From assembly GCF_014333525.1 (NCBI RefSeq), contig NZ_JACSCX010000003.1, positions 682,001 through 746,000 of the forward strand: a DNA stretch of 64,000 nucleotides, given 5' to 3'. A program made the translations under genes and the position numbers. This stretch comes from Hymenobacter puniceus. GTDB lineage: Bacteria > Bacteroidota > Bacteroidia > Cytophagales > Hymenobacteraceae. Under the pieces are notes generated by a model. It saw only the letters and a program-made list of their open reading frames with translations. It was not told the origin of the DNA and ran no database searches. Positions 16,397-25,211 of this stretch are shown here, in pieces (positions within the stretch are counted from its first letter, which is position 1; each line of letters starts with the position of its first letter).

Positions 16397-16894
16397 ATGA
16401 AGTACATCTTTACTCTCGCAGCAGTGCTTACCATCCAGCAGGCGCAAGCGCAGATTGGGCTGATAATGGGCGGAACCCGGGCCGCCGTGTCGGTGGCAAC
16501 GCTGGCTGCCCGGCAGAAAAAGGCGAAAGCCGCCGCTCCAAAAGCTGAAGGGGCTGCTGCTACGCCGACGCTGGGCCGGGGCGTTACGCTGTTCAGCTAC
16601 CATGGGCAGAGTATCCAGCGCAAACGCACAGCCCCGGAAACCTTCAAAGGCAAAGGTGGCCCCGAGATTCAAGCCCTGGAAGCTCTGTTGGAGCAGCGCC
16701 ATCAGGCTCTGCTGGCCGACTCCACTGCCTCGGTGCTGACGCCGGAGCAACTAACGGCCCTGACCACGGCCGCCCGCACGGCCGCCACCGCCCGCCCCGA
16801 CTGGAACTACGCCCCTTACCAGCAGGAGTTGGCTTTCTATCAGAAAGAAGAGCAGCGCCGCCAGCCGGCCGCCCAGCCAGTGCCAGCTAAATAA
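16397..16894 (+). CDS. Secreted hypothetical protein
   Basis: The 165-residue product has a signal peptide (MKYIFTLAAVLTIQQAQA) and then an alanine/lysine-rich low-complexity stretch, a central region with SIQRKRTAPETFKGKGG, and a helical glutamine/alanine-rich C-terminus. I recognise no family or active site. It is probably periplasmic. It is divergent from the esterase at 15140-16138 and is followed by a wobble-paired hairpin. Confidence 0.6.
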   Translation: MKYIFTLAAVLTIQQAQAQIGLIMGGTRAAVSVATLAARQKKAKAAAPKAEGAAATPTLGRGVTLFSYHGQSIQRKRTAPETFKGKGGPEIQALEALLEQRHQALLADSTASVLTPEQLTALTTAARTAATARPDWNYAPYQQELAFYQKEEQRRQPAAQPVPAK

Positions 16895-16920
16895 GAAGTT
16901 TTTGTCGGCAGGAGCTGTCA

Positions 16921-16970
16921 GCAATAGCCAGTGGCTGCCTCTGATTGTAGAGGTAGCCGCTGGCTGTTGC
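16921..16970. terminator. 21-bp hairpin between convergent genes
   Basis: Arms 16921-16941 and 16950-16970 pair over 21 bp with three positions that need G-U wobble. It separates the secreted protein ending at 16894 from the OmpA-like gene ending at 17012. Confidence 0.6.
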
Positions 16971-17011
16971 AGGCCGGTTATGCCCGGCCGTGGTGCTTGC
17001 GTTCAGCAACA

Positions 17012-18130
17012 TTACTCTGGCTCGGCCGACACTTCCACGCGGCGGTTGCGGGCATCCGGTGAGGGGTGAAGCGGGCGGGCGTCGCCGTAGCCGGTGGTAC
17101 TGATGCGCGCCGCCGCTACGCCCAGCTGCACCAGCTGCTGCTTCACGGCTTCGGCCCGCTGCTCTGATAAAACCTGGTTTTTCTGGGGCTCCCCAATCCG
17201 GTCGGTGTGGCCGGCCACGCGCAGGCGTAGGGTGGGGCGGGCCAGTAGCTCAGTGGCTAGCTGCTGCAGGGCAGGCTGGCTTTCGGGCAATAGCTCGGCC
17301 GTGCCCAGCTTAAATAACACGGTAGGCAGTGCTACGGGTGCCGCCGATAAGACGGGCGCTGCAGGGCTGGCCGGTGCCGGCCGGGGTGTATCGGTGGGAG
17401 GCACCTCCACGGCACGTGGCGCTAAGGGCACTAGTGGCGCCACCTGAGCTACCGGACTTGAGGCTGGCACTGGCACTGAAGGCGTTCCGGCCACCTGGAT
17501 GGTGATGGGCACCGCCGTGCTCTGGCGGGTGGGGTAGTAGCTCTGCCTCAGGTAGAAGGTGGTGGTTTTGTTGAGGGTGGTACGGTACGTGTTGCCGGTG
17601 GCTATCGGCTGTTTCAGGCTGGCATCGGCGTACCAGAGCACGTTGCGGCCCGACACGCGCAACGTGGTGGCAGCGCCGGCCGGCACCGTAGCGGCCGACT
17701 GCAGCCTGATGCGGTAAAACGTGAGCGTGCCTTTGTCACAGTCGCCGAGGGGCGCATAGGTGGCGCGGCCCGTCAGTTTTTCCTGAGTGGGGTCGTAGGT
17801 GAAGGTGATGGAGCCCTCGCACCAATAGGAGAAAGGAGTGCTGCCAGTTTCAGTGAGCTTGCGGACGTGCTCCAAACGCAACCCGGTGGCGGTGCGCGTA
17901 CCGGCCATCTGAAACGTAGCCGACACGCCAGGCTCGCCGCCTACTTCCTGGTAGAGCACGCCAAACAAGTTGGGGCCGCTGCTTTTCTGCAGCCGCAGCA
18001 CGGCCGGCCACACGGCGCCCGGCTCCCCGGTATCGGTTTCTACGCCCTGCCATTCGCCCGTCAGGGATTGGGCATATGCGGGTGCCAGGCTCAGCAAAGC
18101 CAGCACCATCAACCAAAAGCTGCGTTTCAT
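17012..18130 (-). CDS. OmpA-family protein with N-terminal beta domain
   Basis: The 372-residue protein starts with a signal peptide (LLSLAPAYAQ), then a lipocalin-like beta region (residues ~22-130, LTGEWQGVETDTGEP), an Ig-like segment (residues ~140-205, ending PITIQVAG) and a proline/alanine-rich linker. The C-terminal OmpA domain (residues ~260-372) has LFKLGTAELLPESQPALQQL, the peptidoglycan-binding signature VAGHTDRIGEPQKNQVLSEQRA and RNRRVEVSAEPE. It should sit in the periplasm and hold the outer membrane or a surface complex to peptidoglycan. The ATG at 18130 gives the signal peptide. Confidence 0.87.
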   Translation of the reverse strand: MKRSFWLMVLALLSLAPAYAQSLTGEWQGVETDTGEPGAVWPAVLRLQKSSGPNLFGVLYQEVGGEPGVSATFQMAGTRTATGLRLEHVRKLTETGSTPFSYWCEGSITFTYDPTQEKLTGRATYAPLGDCDKGTLTFYRIRLQSAATVPAGAATTLRVSGRNVLWYADASLKQPIATGNTYRTTLNKTTTFYLRQSYYPTRQSTAVPITIQVAGTPSVPVPASSPVAQVAPLVPLAPRAVEVPPTDTPRPAPASPAAPVLSAAPVALPTVLFKLGTAELLPESQPALQQLATELLARPTLRLRVAGHTDRIGEPQKNQVLSEQRAEAVKQQLVQLGVAAARISTTGYGDARPLHPSPDARNRRVEVSAEPE

Positions 18131-18207
18131 GCCACGAAATAAAACGGATTTGCCGGAAAGAGTCGGGCCGGGGAGGCTCAGGTTGCAACCAGCTGCCCGC
18201 GGGGCGC

Positions 18208-19086
18208 TTACTCCAGATATGCCATGTCCTCGGCACTCAGCTGAATAGTGGCGGCGGCCAGGTTTTCGCGCAGGTGCGCGAGCCGGGAGGTGCCTGGAAT
18301 GGGCAGAATCCAGGGTGACTTGTGCAGCAGCCATGCCAGATTCAGCTGAGCTTCGGTGGCATTGTGCTGGCGGGCTACCTCTGCCACGCGGGTATCGGCC
18401 TGGGGCAAGGCGTGCAGCAGCGAGAAGAACGGAACGAGTGGGATACCGTGCTGCTCGCACAAATCCAGCACTTCCGCGCCGCCGGGGTTGGCGCCATGCG
18501 GATGCACCAGCGTGGTACGCTGGGCGTGGCCATACATGTTCTCGACGGTAGCAATGGGCCCCAGCACAAGGCCGGCTTCCAACTCAGCCCGTGAGACGTT
18601 GCTCAGCCCTACGTGCAGGATCTTGCCCTCGCGCTGCAGCGCAAACATGGCACCCAACTGCTCATCAAACGGAACCGGGCCCGCGCCCATCAGGCGCAGG
18701 TGCACCAGCTGAATCTGCTCCTAGCCTAATGTGCGCAGGTTGTTTTCAATGCTGGCGCGCAGCTGCTCGGGGCGGTTATAGGGCACCCAGCTTTTGTCGG
18801 GGCGGCGGGTGGCGCCCACTTTGGTGCAGATAACCAGGTCGGCCGGGTAGGGGTGCAGCGCTTCGCGTAGCAGGCGGTTGGTCACGTCTTCGCCGTAGTA
18901 GTCGGCCGTGTCCAGAAAATTGACGCCCGCGTCTACGGCTTCGCGCAAAATCTGCAGGGCCTCAAAGCGGTTGGCTGGTTCGCCCCATACGTCGGGGCCC
19001 GGCAGGCGCATGGTGCCGTAGCCCAGCCGCGCAACGGTGAGCGGCTGGTTGGAGTGTGGAGCAATGGTGATGGTAGTGGGATGCAT
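18208..19086 (-). pseudogene. Aldo/keto reductase (YdbC/PdxI-like) interrupted by in-frame TAG
   Basis: Two minus-strand pieces in the same frame, 18721-19086 and 18208-18720, together make one full aldo/keto reductase. A single TAG at 18721-18723 breaks it after NNLRTLG, where relatives such as E. coli YdbC have NLRNLGL. The N-terminal half has LGYGTMRLPGP, the active-site DTADYYG and the lysine in VICTKVGATR. The C-terminal half has GLSNVSRAELEAG, LAWLLHKSPWILPIPGTS and HLRENLAA. Everything else is intact, so this is a recent inactivation or a sequencing error; a TTG (Leu) to TAG change would suffice. Related enzymes reduce pyridoxal or other carbonyls with NADPH. Confidence 0.85.
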
Positions 19087-19143
19087 GTCGGATGGAAAAA
19101 CCGGATAGAAGATGCAGAAATAGAGCGCTGGCGGGTAAATTGT

Positions 19144-20196
19144 TTAGCGCGGCAGGCGATACACCTGGTCGGCGAGTACTTCCAGGTCGGCCGTGTCGGT
19201 GTTGGTCAGCAGAATGACGACACGACGGAAATCAGGGTCAGTGAGAAGCACAGAATTGAAACCGTTGATACTACCCCGGCGTTCGAGAACCGGCTGTGGA
19301 AACGTTTTGTCGTTGTAGTAGAAGCCCATGGTGGGGTAGCCGCGGGCATAGTCCAGAAAAGCGGGTTGCTGCGGCCGTAGCAGCGCGGCCATGCCTGCGG
19401 CCGACAGCAGCGTGTGGTGGCGTAAGCCCAGCACGAGCTTCAGCAAATCGTCGGTGGTGGAATAGATGGCGCCAGCCCCGGCGTAGTTAGCCATGTGCAC
19501 CAGCAGGTCGTTCTGGAGCGTGTCGTTGGCCGTGCCCGCGCCAAACGTGTAGTTGTGGTAGCCGTAGGCCAGCTGCGGAATCACGCGTGCCGCCTGCACC
19601 ACCCCGGAATTGGTCATGCGCAGCGGCCCCAGAATGTTGTCGTGCAGCAGTTGGGCGAAAGGTTTCTTCGTTATTACCTCCAGAATGCGGGTCAGTACCA
19701 CGTAATCGACATTATTGTAGTTGAAGCCGGCCGGCTTACCGGTTTCCCGTAGTGCCGCAAACCGGGCAACGTACTCGGCCGGGGAGTAGGCTGCTTTGTA
19801 CGCCTCAAGGGGTTCGTTTTTCAGACCCGAGTAATGCGTTAGTAGCTCTGCCACGGTGATGTGCTGGCAGTTGGCCGGCAGCTCGGGCAGGTACGTGGCT
19901 GCTTTGTCGGCGAGCCTGAGCTGGCCATTCTGGCAGAGCTGCAGCACCAGAATGGCCGTAAACGTTTTGCTCATCGAGGCAATCGGGAAGCGGGTAGTAG
20001 GGCTGATGGGCACTGCAAACTGCAGGTTGGCCAGCCCCTTGCTAACGCGGGAAACGACCTTGCCCTCCTGTGCTACCAGCACCGTGCCATTGAAGTGGCC
20101 AGCTTTGTATTCGGCATCGAGCAGCCGGGGAATAGTACGCTGGGCATAGCCGGCGGCCGGCAAAGACAGCAGCAGCCAGAATAGGAAACGAAGCAT
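19144..20196 (-). CDS. Serine hydrolase, beta-lactamase/class C fold, secreted
   Basis: A 350-residue protein with a signal peptide (LLSLPAAGYAQ). The class C beta-lactamase/DD-peptidase fold is shown by the S-x-x-K motif in PIASMSKTFTAIL, the Y-x-N motif in FNYNNVDYVVL and a C-terminal region (ERRGSINGFNSVLL) in the position of the KTG/HxG box. Such proteins in Bacteroidota are periplasmic esterases or D-amino-acid peptidases; real beta-lactamase activity is not implied. It lies next to the broken reductase in the same orientation. Confidence 0.85.
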   Translation of the reverse strand: MLRFLFWLLLSLPAAGYAQRTIPRLLDAEYKAGHFNGTVLVAQEGKVVSRVSKGLANLQFAVPISPTTRFPIASMSKTFTAILVLQLCQNGQLRLADKAATYLPELPANCQHITVAELLTHYSGLKNEPLEAYKAAYSPAEYVARFAALRETGKPAGFNYNNVDYVVLTRILEVITKKPFAQLLHDNILGPLRMTNSGVVQAARVIPQLAYGYHNYTFGAGTANDTLQNDLLVHMANYAGAGAIYSTTDDLLKLVLGLRHHTLLSAAGMAALLRPQQPAFLDYARGYPTMGFYYNDKTFPQPVLERRGSINGFNSVLLTDPDFRRVVILLTNTDTADLEVLADQVYRLPR

Positions 20197-20454
20197 AAAC
20201 GATAGTCTGGATACGGAACCCGGGCAAGATAATGGTAATGCAGCTAGTGGACAGCGGCGTCCGCAGAACCACTTGGCAGGCGCTACCGAAGGCGCAGATC
20301 CTCGAAATGAGGCCCATATCGGCCCGGTTGAGGTATCAATATATGAATTGGGGCACCAGATAGGTCGAGGGTGCCGTGCTTTAACCCACTTCCCGGCTAC
20401 TGCGGCCAGCGAAGCCTGTTACCTCACTTCCACTCACCCGTCAACCCGCTGACT

Positions 20455-20952
20455 ATGGTACGTTTGCTGCGCCCTGTTATTGAACCGCTTGTGCTGCCTC
20501 ATTGGTGGCAGGATGCGCTGCTGCTGCTGCCCCGGCTGGTGTGCGGTTATTTGCTCTCCACTGAGTTTGGGGCTCCCAAATTCGGCTTGCCCTGGTCGCC
20601 ACCCGATAACAACCTGGGACTGTTTGAAGTGGCCTTCTGGTTTCCGAACGATGTGGCGGCGTATGGGGGCATTTTTGCGCTGCTGCCGAATTTCTTTGCC
20701 TGGATGGGGGCATTCAGCGAAGCTGTGGGCGGGCTGCTGTTGCTGCTGGGGCTGGGCACCCGCCTATCGGCCTTCCTGATAATCTGCACGATGCTGGTGG
20801 CCATTTTCATGCAGCAGCTTGCCCAGGGTATGTGGAACGCGCTGCCCGCTGCCGGTTTTCTGTGGGCCGCGCTGCCGGCAGTGGTGCTGGGCTCCGGCCG
20901 TTTCGGACTTGATTATGTGCTTGCCAAACCCCGCCGCCATGAAACGCTATAA
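20455..20952 (+). CDS. DoxX family membrane protein
   Basis: The 165-residue protein has four transmembrane helices. The family pattern shows in LLPRLVCGYLLSTEFGAPKF, FAWMGAFSEAVGGLLLLLGL and the conserved acidic residues at the start of helix 3. DoxX-type proteins are inner-membrane proteins linked to quinone or thiol redox chemistry, usually without a defined reaction. The ATG at 20455 gives a normal length. It overlaps the next gene by 14 nt, so the two are probably translationally coupled. Confidence 0.8.
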   Translation: MVRLLRPVIEPLVLPHWWQDALLLLPRLVCGYLLSTEFGAPKFGLPWSPPDNNLGLFEVAFWFPNDVAAYGGIFALLPNFFAWMGAFSEAVGGLLLLLGLGTRLSAFLIICTMLVAIFMQQLAQGMWNALPAAGFLWAALPAVVLGSGRFGLDYVLAKPRRHETL

Positions 20953-21304
20953 CCTGCTTGGCTGGCTGGCGCTGGCGAGCCTGCTGCCCGGCTGCGTGCA
21001 GCCCGCCCACGACAAAACCGTAGTGTACGAGCTGGACGTGCGCGGCTTGCCCAATGTGCGGCAGGTGGGCCTGCGTGGCCGCGACAAACCCCTAAGCTGG
21101 GACCAGGATCTGCAACTCATGCCCGTGGGCCCCGACAGCAGCCTGTATCGTGCCACCGTAACCACGCACACCGGCTTTCTTATCACGGAAGTGAAGTTCA
21201 CGGTTAACGGGGAGTTTGAGCTGAAAGAAGCGGAAAACCGCCGCATCGTATTTGGCCCCGGCGACACCACCGTGTACCGGGCCCGGTTTAATGCACGGAA
21301 GTAG
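20939..21304 (+). CDS. Small lipoprotein with CBM20-like beta domain
   Basis: The 121-residue product has a lipoprotein signal (LASLLPGC). The mature part reads like a carbohydrate-binding or glycogen-recognition beta sandwich: VGLRGRDKPLSWDQDLQLM, a central YRATVTTHTGF stretch and a final KFTVNGEFELKEAENRRI block. I base that on pattern similarity only; the family call is tentative. It overlaps the DoxX gene and probably shares its transcript. It should be anchored in a membrane facing the periplasm. Confidence 0.7.
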   Translation: MKRYNLLGWLALASLLPGCVQPAHDKTVVYELDVRGLPNVRQVGLRGRDKPLSWDQDLQLMPVGPDSSLYRATVTTHTGFLITEVKFTVNGEFELKEAENRRIVFGPGDTTVYRARFNARK

Positions 21305-21346
21305 CCAGCACTGCCACTTATCAGGTTTGCGCTGCCACGATGCTGC

Positions 21347-23170
21347 CTACTCCTGCCGGGCGCGCCGCTGGATGCGGGCCTCCCAGCGCTTGCGCTTAGG
21401 CGCAATGCTGCCGCGCAGGTATTTTTCCATCACCAGCACGGCGCACGGTGCCGCCGCCGTAGCCCCGAAGCCGCCGTTTTCCAGGTACACAGCCACCGCT
21501 ATTTTAGGGTTATCGGCCGGGGCAAAGCCGACAAAAGCGGCGTGGTCGTCGCCTTCGTCATTTTCCACGGTGCCGGTTTTGCCTGCCACCGTAATGCCTA
21601 CATCGGCGAGGCTGGAGGCGTCGGCGGTGCCGCCGCGCTGCAGCACCGCCACCATGCCGGGAATCAGGGCGGCGAAGTTGGCGCTGTCGATGAGGGTGTG
21701 GTGCTTGCGGGTGAAGCGGGCCAATGGGCCAGCCTCGCCGATGCCGCGCACCAGATGGGGCGGATAGTACCAGCCACGGTTGGCAATGATGGCGGCCATA
21801 TTGGCCATCTGCAAGCCCGTCAGGTTGATTTCACCCTGCCCAATGCTGAGTGAATAGATGGAGCGGTAGGTCCAGTTAGTGGTGCGGCGGGCCTTGTCGT
21901 AGTAGGCGGGGGTGGGCAGGAAGCCGGGCGCCTCGCGGGGCATATCCACGCCCAGCACCGAGTCCAGCCCGAAGGAGCGGGCGTAGCGCCGCCACTGGGC
22001 GAGGTTGGCGTGGCGGGCCGCCACGGTATCCTGCACCAGCGAGTCGGGCACGTGGTTGATGACGGTTTGCAGCACCTGATAGAAGTAAGGGTTGCAGCTG
22101 TACTTCAGGCCTACCGTGAGGCTGCCGGGCCTGGGGTGGTGGTGCACGCAGCTCACCAGCGACTGGTCGCAGCGGAAGCCGGTGGCGGGGCTGATGGCAC
22201 CCAACTGCAGTGCCACGGCGGCATTTACCAGCTTGAACACCGAGCCGGGCGGGTTGGCCAGCATGGCGGGCCGGTTGAGCAGGGGCATATCCTCGTGCTC
22301 CAGCAACTCGGCGCGTACGCCGGCCTGATCGGGGGCCGTAAGGGTGGCCGCGGGATACACGGGGCCGGATACATAAGCCAGGATTTCGCCGGTGCGCGGA
22401 TCAAGAGCTACGAGGTAGCCACGGCGGCCGCCCAGCAGTTTCTCGGCGTAGGTCTGGAGCTTGGCATCCAGGGTCAGGTGCAGGTCCTGGCCTTGCTGGA
22501 AGACAGTGTCCTTGGCCCAGGTACCATGCTGCTGCCCTTTGGCATCGAGCAGCGGATGCAGGTAGCCGCGGTGGCCGCTCAGCAGGCCGTTGTAGTACGC
22601 TTCCACCCCGCCGTTGCGCAGGCGGTAGAAACGACCCCGCCGGTAGCGCCTGGCCTGGCGGAAAAAGGGCTGGGCCTCGGCACTCAGGTAGCCCAGCACC
22701 GGGGCGCCCGCGCTGGTGGTATACACCCGCCGGGGGCGCTCGGTGAGGGTGAGACGCGGTACGGTGGCGTTGCTGTCGCGGCGGATGCGGGCTGCTTCCG
22801 CTTTGGTCAGGCGCAGCTGCACGGGGTAGCCGGGGCGGGCATCCGGGTACGGCAGGGCTTCGGCAATGCGGCGGCGTACCGTGGTAGAGTCCCAGCCTAG
22901 TAACTCGCCCAGGGCCAGCGTGTCAAGCGGGGGGCGGCTCGGCAGCTGCAGCAGAAACTGCAGGCGCGTGTCTACCAGCACAGAATCGTGGCGGTCGAGG
23001 ATGCGGCCGCGCTGCGGCACATCGGGTAGTACCACGCGGCGGGCGGTGTAGCGCACGCGCACATCCTGGGCGGTGGGCAGGCCGGGTTGAGAGTCGGGAG
23101 AAGAGCAGGCTGCCAGAGCTACGAGCAGGGCTAGTAGGCTGATTTTCCACCGTAAGAAAGCAGTGCGCAT
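21347..23170 (-). CDS. Penicillin-binding protein 2-like transpeptidase, lipoprotein signal
   Basis: A 607-residue cell-wall transpeptidase. The N-terminus has a lipobox (LLALLVALAACSS), then a PBP dimer domain (residues ~35-230) and the transpeptidase domain. Active-site motifs are all present: S-x-x-K in PPGSVFKLVNAAVAL, S-x-N in KYSCNPYFYQ, and K-T-G in TVAGKTGTVEND. The motif order and DxE-type sequence GVDMPREAPGF resemble class B PBPs (MrdA/FtsI group). A lipidated rather than membrane-spanning N-terminus is unusual for class B PBPs, although the same segment might serve as a membrane anchor. It crosslinks peptidoglycan stem peptides in the periplasm. The ATG at 23170 is well placed. 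Confidence 0.88.
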   Translation of the reverse strand: MRTAFLRWKISLLALLVALAACSSPDSQPGLPTAQDVRVRYTARRVVLPDVPQRGRILDRHDSVLVDTRLQFLLQLPSRPPLDTLALGELLGWDSTTVRRRIAEALPYPDARPGYPVQLRLTKAEAARIRRDSNATVPRLTLTERPRRVYTTSAGAPVLGYLSAEAQPFFRQARRYRRGRFYRLRNGGVEAYYNGLLSGHRGYLHPLLDAKGQQHGTWAKDTVFQQGQDLHLTLDAKLQTYAEKLLGGRRGYLVALDPRTGEILAYVSGPVYPAATLTAPDQAGVRAELLEHEDMPLLNRPAMLANPPGSVFKLVNAAVALQLGAISPATGFRCDQSLVSCVHHHPRPGSLTVGLKYSCNPYFYQVLQTVINHVPDSLVQDTVAARHANLAQWRRYARSFGLDSVLGVDMPREAPGFLPTPAYYDKARRTTNWTYRSIYSLSIGQGEINLTGLQMANMAAIIANRGWYYPPHLVRGIGEAGPLARFTRKHHTLIDSANFAALIPGMVAVLQRGGTADASSLADVGITVAGKTGTVENDEGDDHAAFVGFAPADNPKIAVAVYLENGGFGATAAAPCAVLVMEKYLRGSIAPKRKRWEARIQRRARQE

Positions 23171-23304
23171 GGGGTAAAGCTAGCCAATTGCCAATCTTTT
23201 ACCGGGCGGCGCGGGCGTGGTTTCGATGAACAGGCATCTATGCCACCTGAACAGGGCCACCCGCCGGAACAGCTAACCCAAAGACCAAAGCGGATAAAGC
23301 GGGC

Positions 23305-24426
23305 CTACTCCGCGTAGCTGTGGCGGCACAGCAGCACCCAGGCCGCCAGGAAGCTGCTAACAGCCAGCAGAGTGGTGAGCCCAAACAAATCAGCAAAAAG
23401 AAGAATGAGAAACAGCCCGAATACAATCTGCAGGTACTGCTTGATGTGCTGCCCTATACGGTAAAGGACAGCCCGGAATAGCAGCGTTACACTCAGCAGC
23501 AACAGAAACCCAGCCAGGGCCTTAGGCATGGCCGTGGCAACGACAAGGCACCCTAGCTCGGGGAGCAGCAGCAGGCTGTATAAGGCTGCCTGCTGACCGT
23601 ATAACTGCCCTTTGCTGTACGGAAAGTTGCGGGCAAAGCGTAGATAGGTTAGCTCGAACTCACTTGCCTGATAAATCAATACAGCGTGACTCAGGGCAAC
23701 ACACAGGCCAACCAATCCAATCAAACGTGGGTCGGAGTGGGAGCCGGGAAATACGCTGAAAACAAGGGCTATGCCGGCGAATGAGGTAGCCTTGGTGACG
23801 GCGTAGGCAACCCGTTTCCGAACAAGCACCTCAAACAGAAACAGGCTCCACAACGGCTTCGGCCAGGCATGCAGCCACGACACCCCAGCTGATCTGGCCG
23901 GTTTGGTCGTCAGGCGGTTGGTCAGGCCTACGTAGTGCCAGGCGCAGAACACGTTCAGGGCCAGCAGATATACGGGGATAAGCAGTGGAACCAGCCAATA
24001 CCCATACGCCGCGCCTACTACCATGGCATACCCGCCCAGCGCTACAACCGGCAGCAACAGGCTCAGCTGCACCGCCGCCCAGGCCTGCAGCTGCTGCGTC
24101 ATACTCAACGCGTTGAGACTGTAGAATACAAACGAAGTGTCTGGTGCCTGCAGGCGTGCTCCTACATATTGCCGGGTTTTGGCGCTGTAGACAAACAGAA
24201 TAACCGCAAACAGGAAAACGCCCAGCGGCTCGCTGACGGTGGATAGTACCAGTTTCAGCGCCGTTTCAAGAAGTTGTTCGGGCGTCAGGTGGCTTTGATT
24301 GAGAACGTTGGTATAGAAGAAGTTGCTGAAGATGAAAACAAACAATGAAAGCAATAGCCCGGTGTGTTGCCGGTAAAATCCTGTGGCTAGTAGTTTGGTC
24401 AGCACGCGGGTGTGGGCACTTCTCAT
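23305..24426 (-). CDS. ABC transporter membrane subunit, unclassified
   Basis: A 373-residue integral membrane protein with about nine or ten hydrophobic helices and no signal peptide. Its start overlaps the stop of the upstream ATP-binding gene by 4 nt (ATGA), so the pair is almost certainly co-translated and forms one transporter. The helix pattern suggests an ABC-2-like exporter subunit, but there is no strong family signature. No substrate-binding protein or processing peptidase is near. What it exports is unknown. Confidence 0.75.
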   Translation of the reverse strand: MRSAHTRVLTKLLATGFYRQHTGLLLSLFVFIFSNFFYTNVLNQSHLTPEQLLETALKLVLSTVSEPLGVFLFAVILFVYSAKTRQYVGARLQAPDTSFVFYSLNALSMTQQLQAWAAVQLSLLLPVVALGGYAMVVGAAYGYWLVPLLIPVYLLALNVFCAWHYVGLTNRLTTKPARSAGVSWLHAWPKPLWSLFLFEVLVRKRVAYAVTKATSFAGIALVFSVFPGSHSDPRLIGLVGLCVALSHAVLIYQASEFELTYLRFARNFPYSKGQLYGQQAALYSLLLLPELGCLVVATAMPKALAGFLLLLSVTLLFRAVLYRIGQHIKQYLQIVFGLFLILLFADLFGLTTLLAVSSFLAAWVLLCRHSYAE

Positions 24427-25058
24427 ATGATATGATGCAGCGTATTGCGTTCCACCAGAATTTCCCGCACATCAGGCAGAATGGCGCCTGCAAACGGCTG
24501 GTGCGACGACAGCAGAAACGTGGTGCCCGCCTGTTGGTGCTGGTTGGCAATCCAGGAGTACAGAATCGGCAAAGCATCTGCGTCCAGAGTGGTCAGGGGC
24601 TCATCAAGCAGAACACAGGCCGGCCGCCCCAGGAAGGCCAGCACCAACGACAGTTTCTTGAGCATCCCGCTGGAATAGGTGCTGATCCGGTCCGGCAGGT
24701 AGGCCGTCATGCGCATGCTCTCCACGTACTGTTCCTCCTGCCGGACGGGCGCCTTCTTAGCCGATTTGAACAGCTGGATTAGCTCGGTGCCCGTCAGGAA
24801 ATCAGGAAATACAGGCTCGGCCTCGGCGAAATTCACCGCGCTGCGGTAGTCTGTCGGGTGCTTTTTTACGCTCAGCGTGTTATGTAGGCTGATTTCTCCC
24901 TCAAAGGAAATAATACCGGCTACGGTTTTCAGGAAAGTGCTTTTGCCGGAACCGTTGTGCCCGCGCAGCCAGTGAATTCCGGAATCAATGTTAAAAGCAG
25001 GGATGTCAAGAATCAGGTGGCCGTTATACGCTTTGTGATAGTTGTGTAGCGTCAGCAT
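24423..25058 (-). CDS. ABC transporter ATP-binding protein
   Basis: A 211-residue nucleotide-binding subunit. Walker A is GHNGSGKST (residues ~34-42), the signature is YSSGMLKKLSLVLAFL, Walker B is CVLLDEPLTTLD and the switch histidine is in LLSSHQPF. It is short, close to the minimal size of export-type NBDs. It is co-translated with the membrane subunit at 23305-24426, with which it should form a heteromeric or homodimer-based exporter. The ATG at 25058 was chosen because the sequence from there (MLTLHNYHKAYNG) looks like the standard first strand. Confidence 0.88.
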   Translation of the reverse strand: MLTLHNYHKAYNGHLILDIPAFNIDSGIHWLRGHNGSGKSTFLKTVAGIISFEGEISLHNTLSVKKHPTDYRSAVNFAEAEPVFPDFLTGTELIQLFKSAKKAPVRQEEQYVESMRMTAYLPDRISTYSSGMLKKLSLVLAFLGRPACVLLDEPLTTLDADALPILYSWIANQHQQAGTTFLLSSHQPFAGAILPDVREILVERNTLHHII

Positions 25059-25211
25059 AGAGTAGTAGAAGCTGGATGCAGGCTCCAGAGCAGACCTGCC
25101 CAGCAGTAATATTTTTCCGTCAGCAACGCCCAATCCGCCTGCTTGTTGTGCAGTGAGCGAAGGCGTGGCAGATGTAAAGACGTGTATTCGCGTCTTTATA
25201 TCAGGCGGTGC

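Noticed and set aside
18721..18723. TAG as programmed recoding (pyrrolysine or similar)
   Set aside because: No pyl genes are visible and related enzymes have an ordinary aliphatic residue here; mutation or error is simpler.
19144..20196. Antibiotic-resistance beta-lactamase
   Set aside because: It has the SxxK and YxN motifs, but the third motif and general pattern fit periplasmic esterase or peptidase homologues; resistance cannot be inferred.
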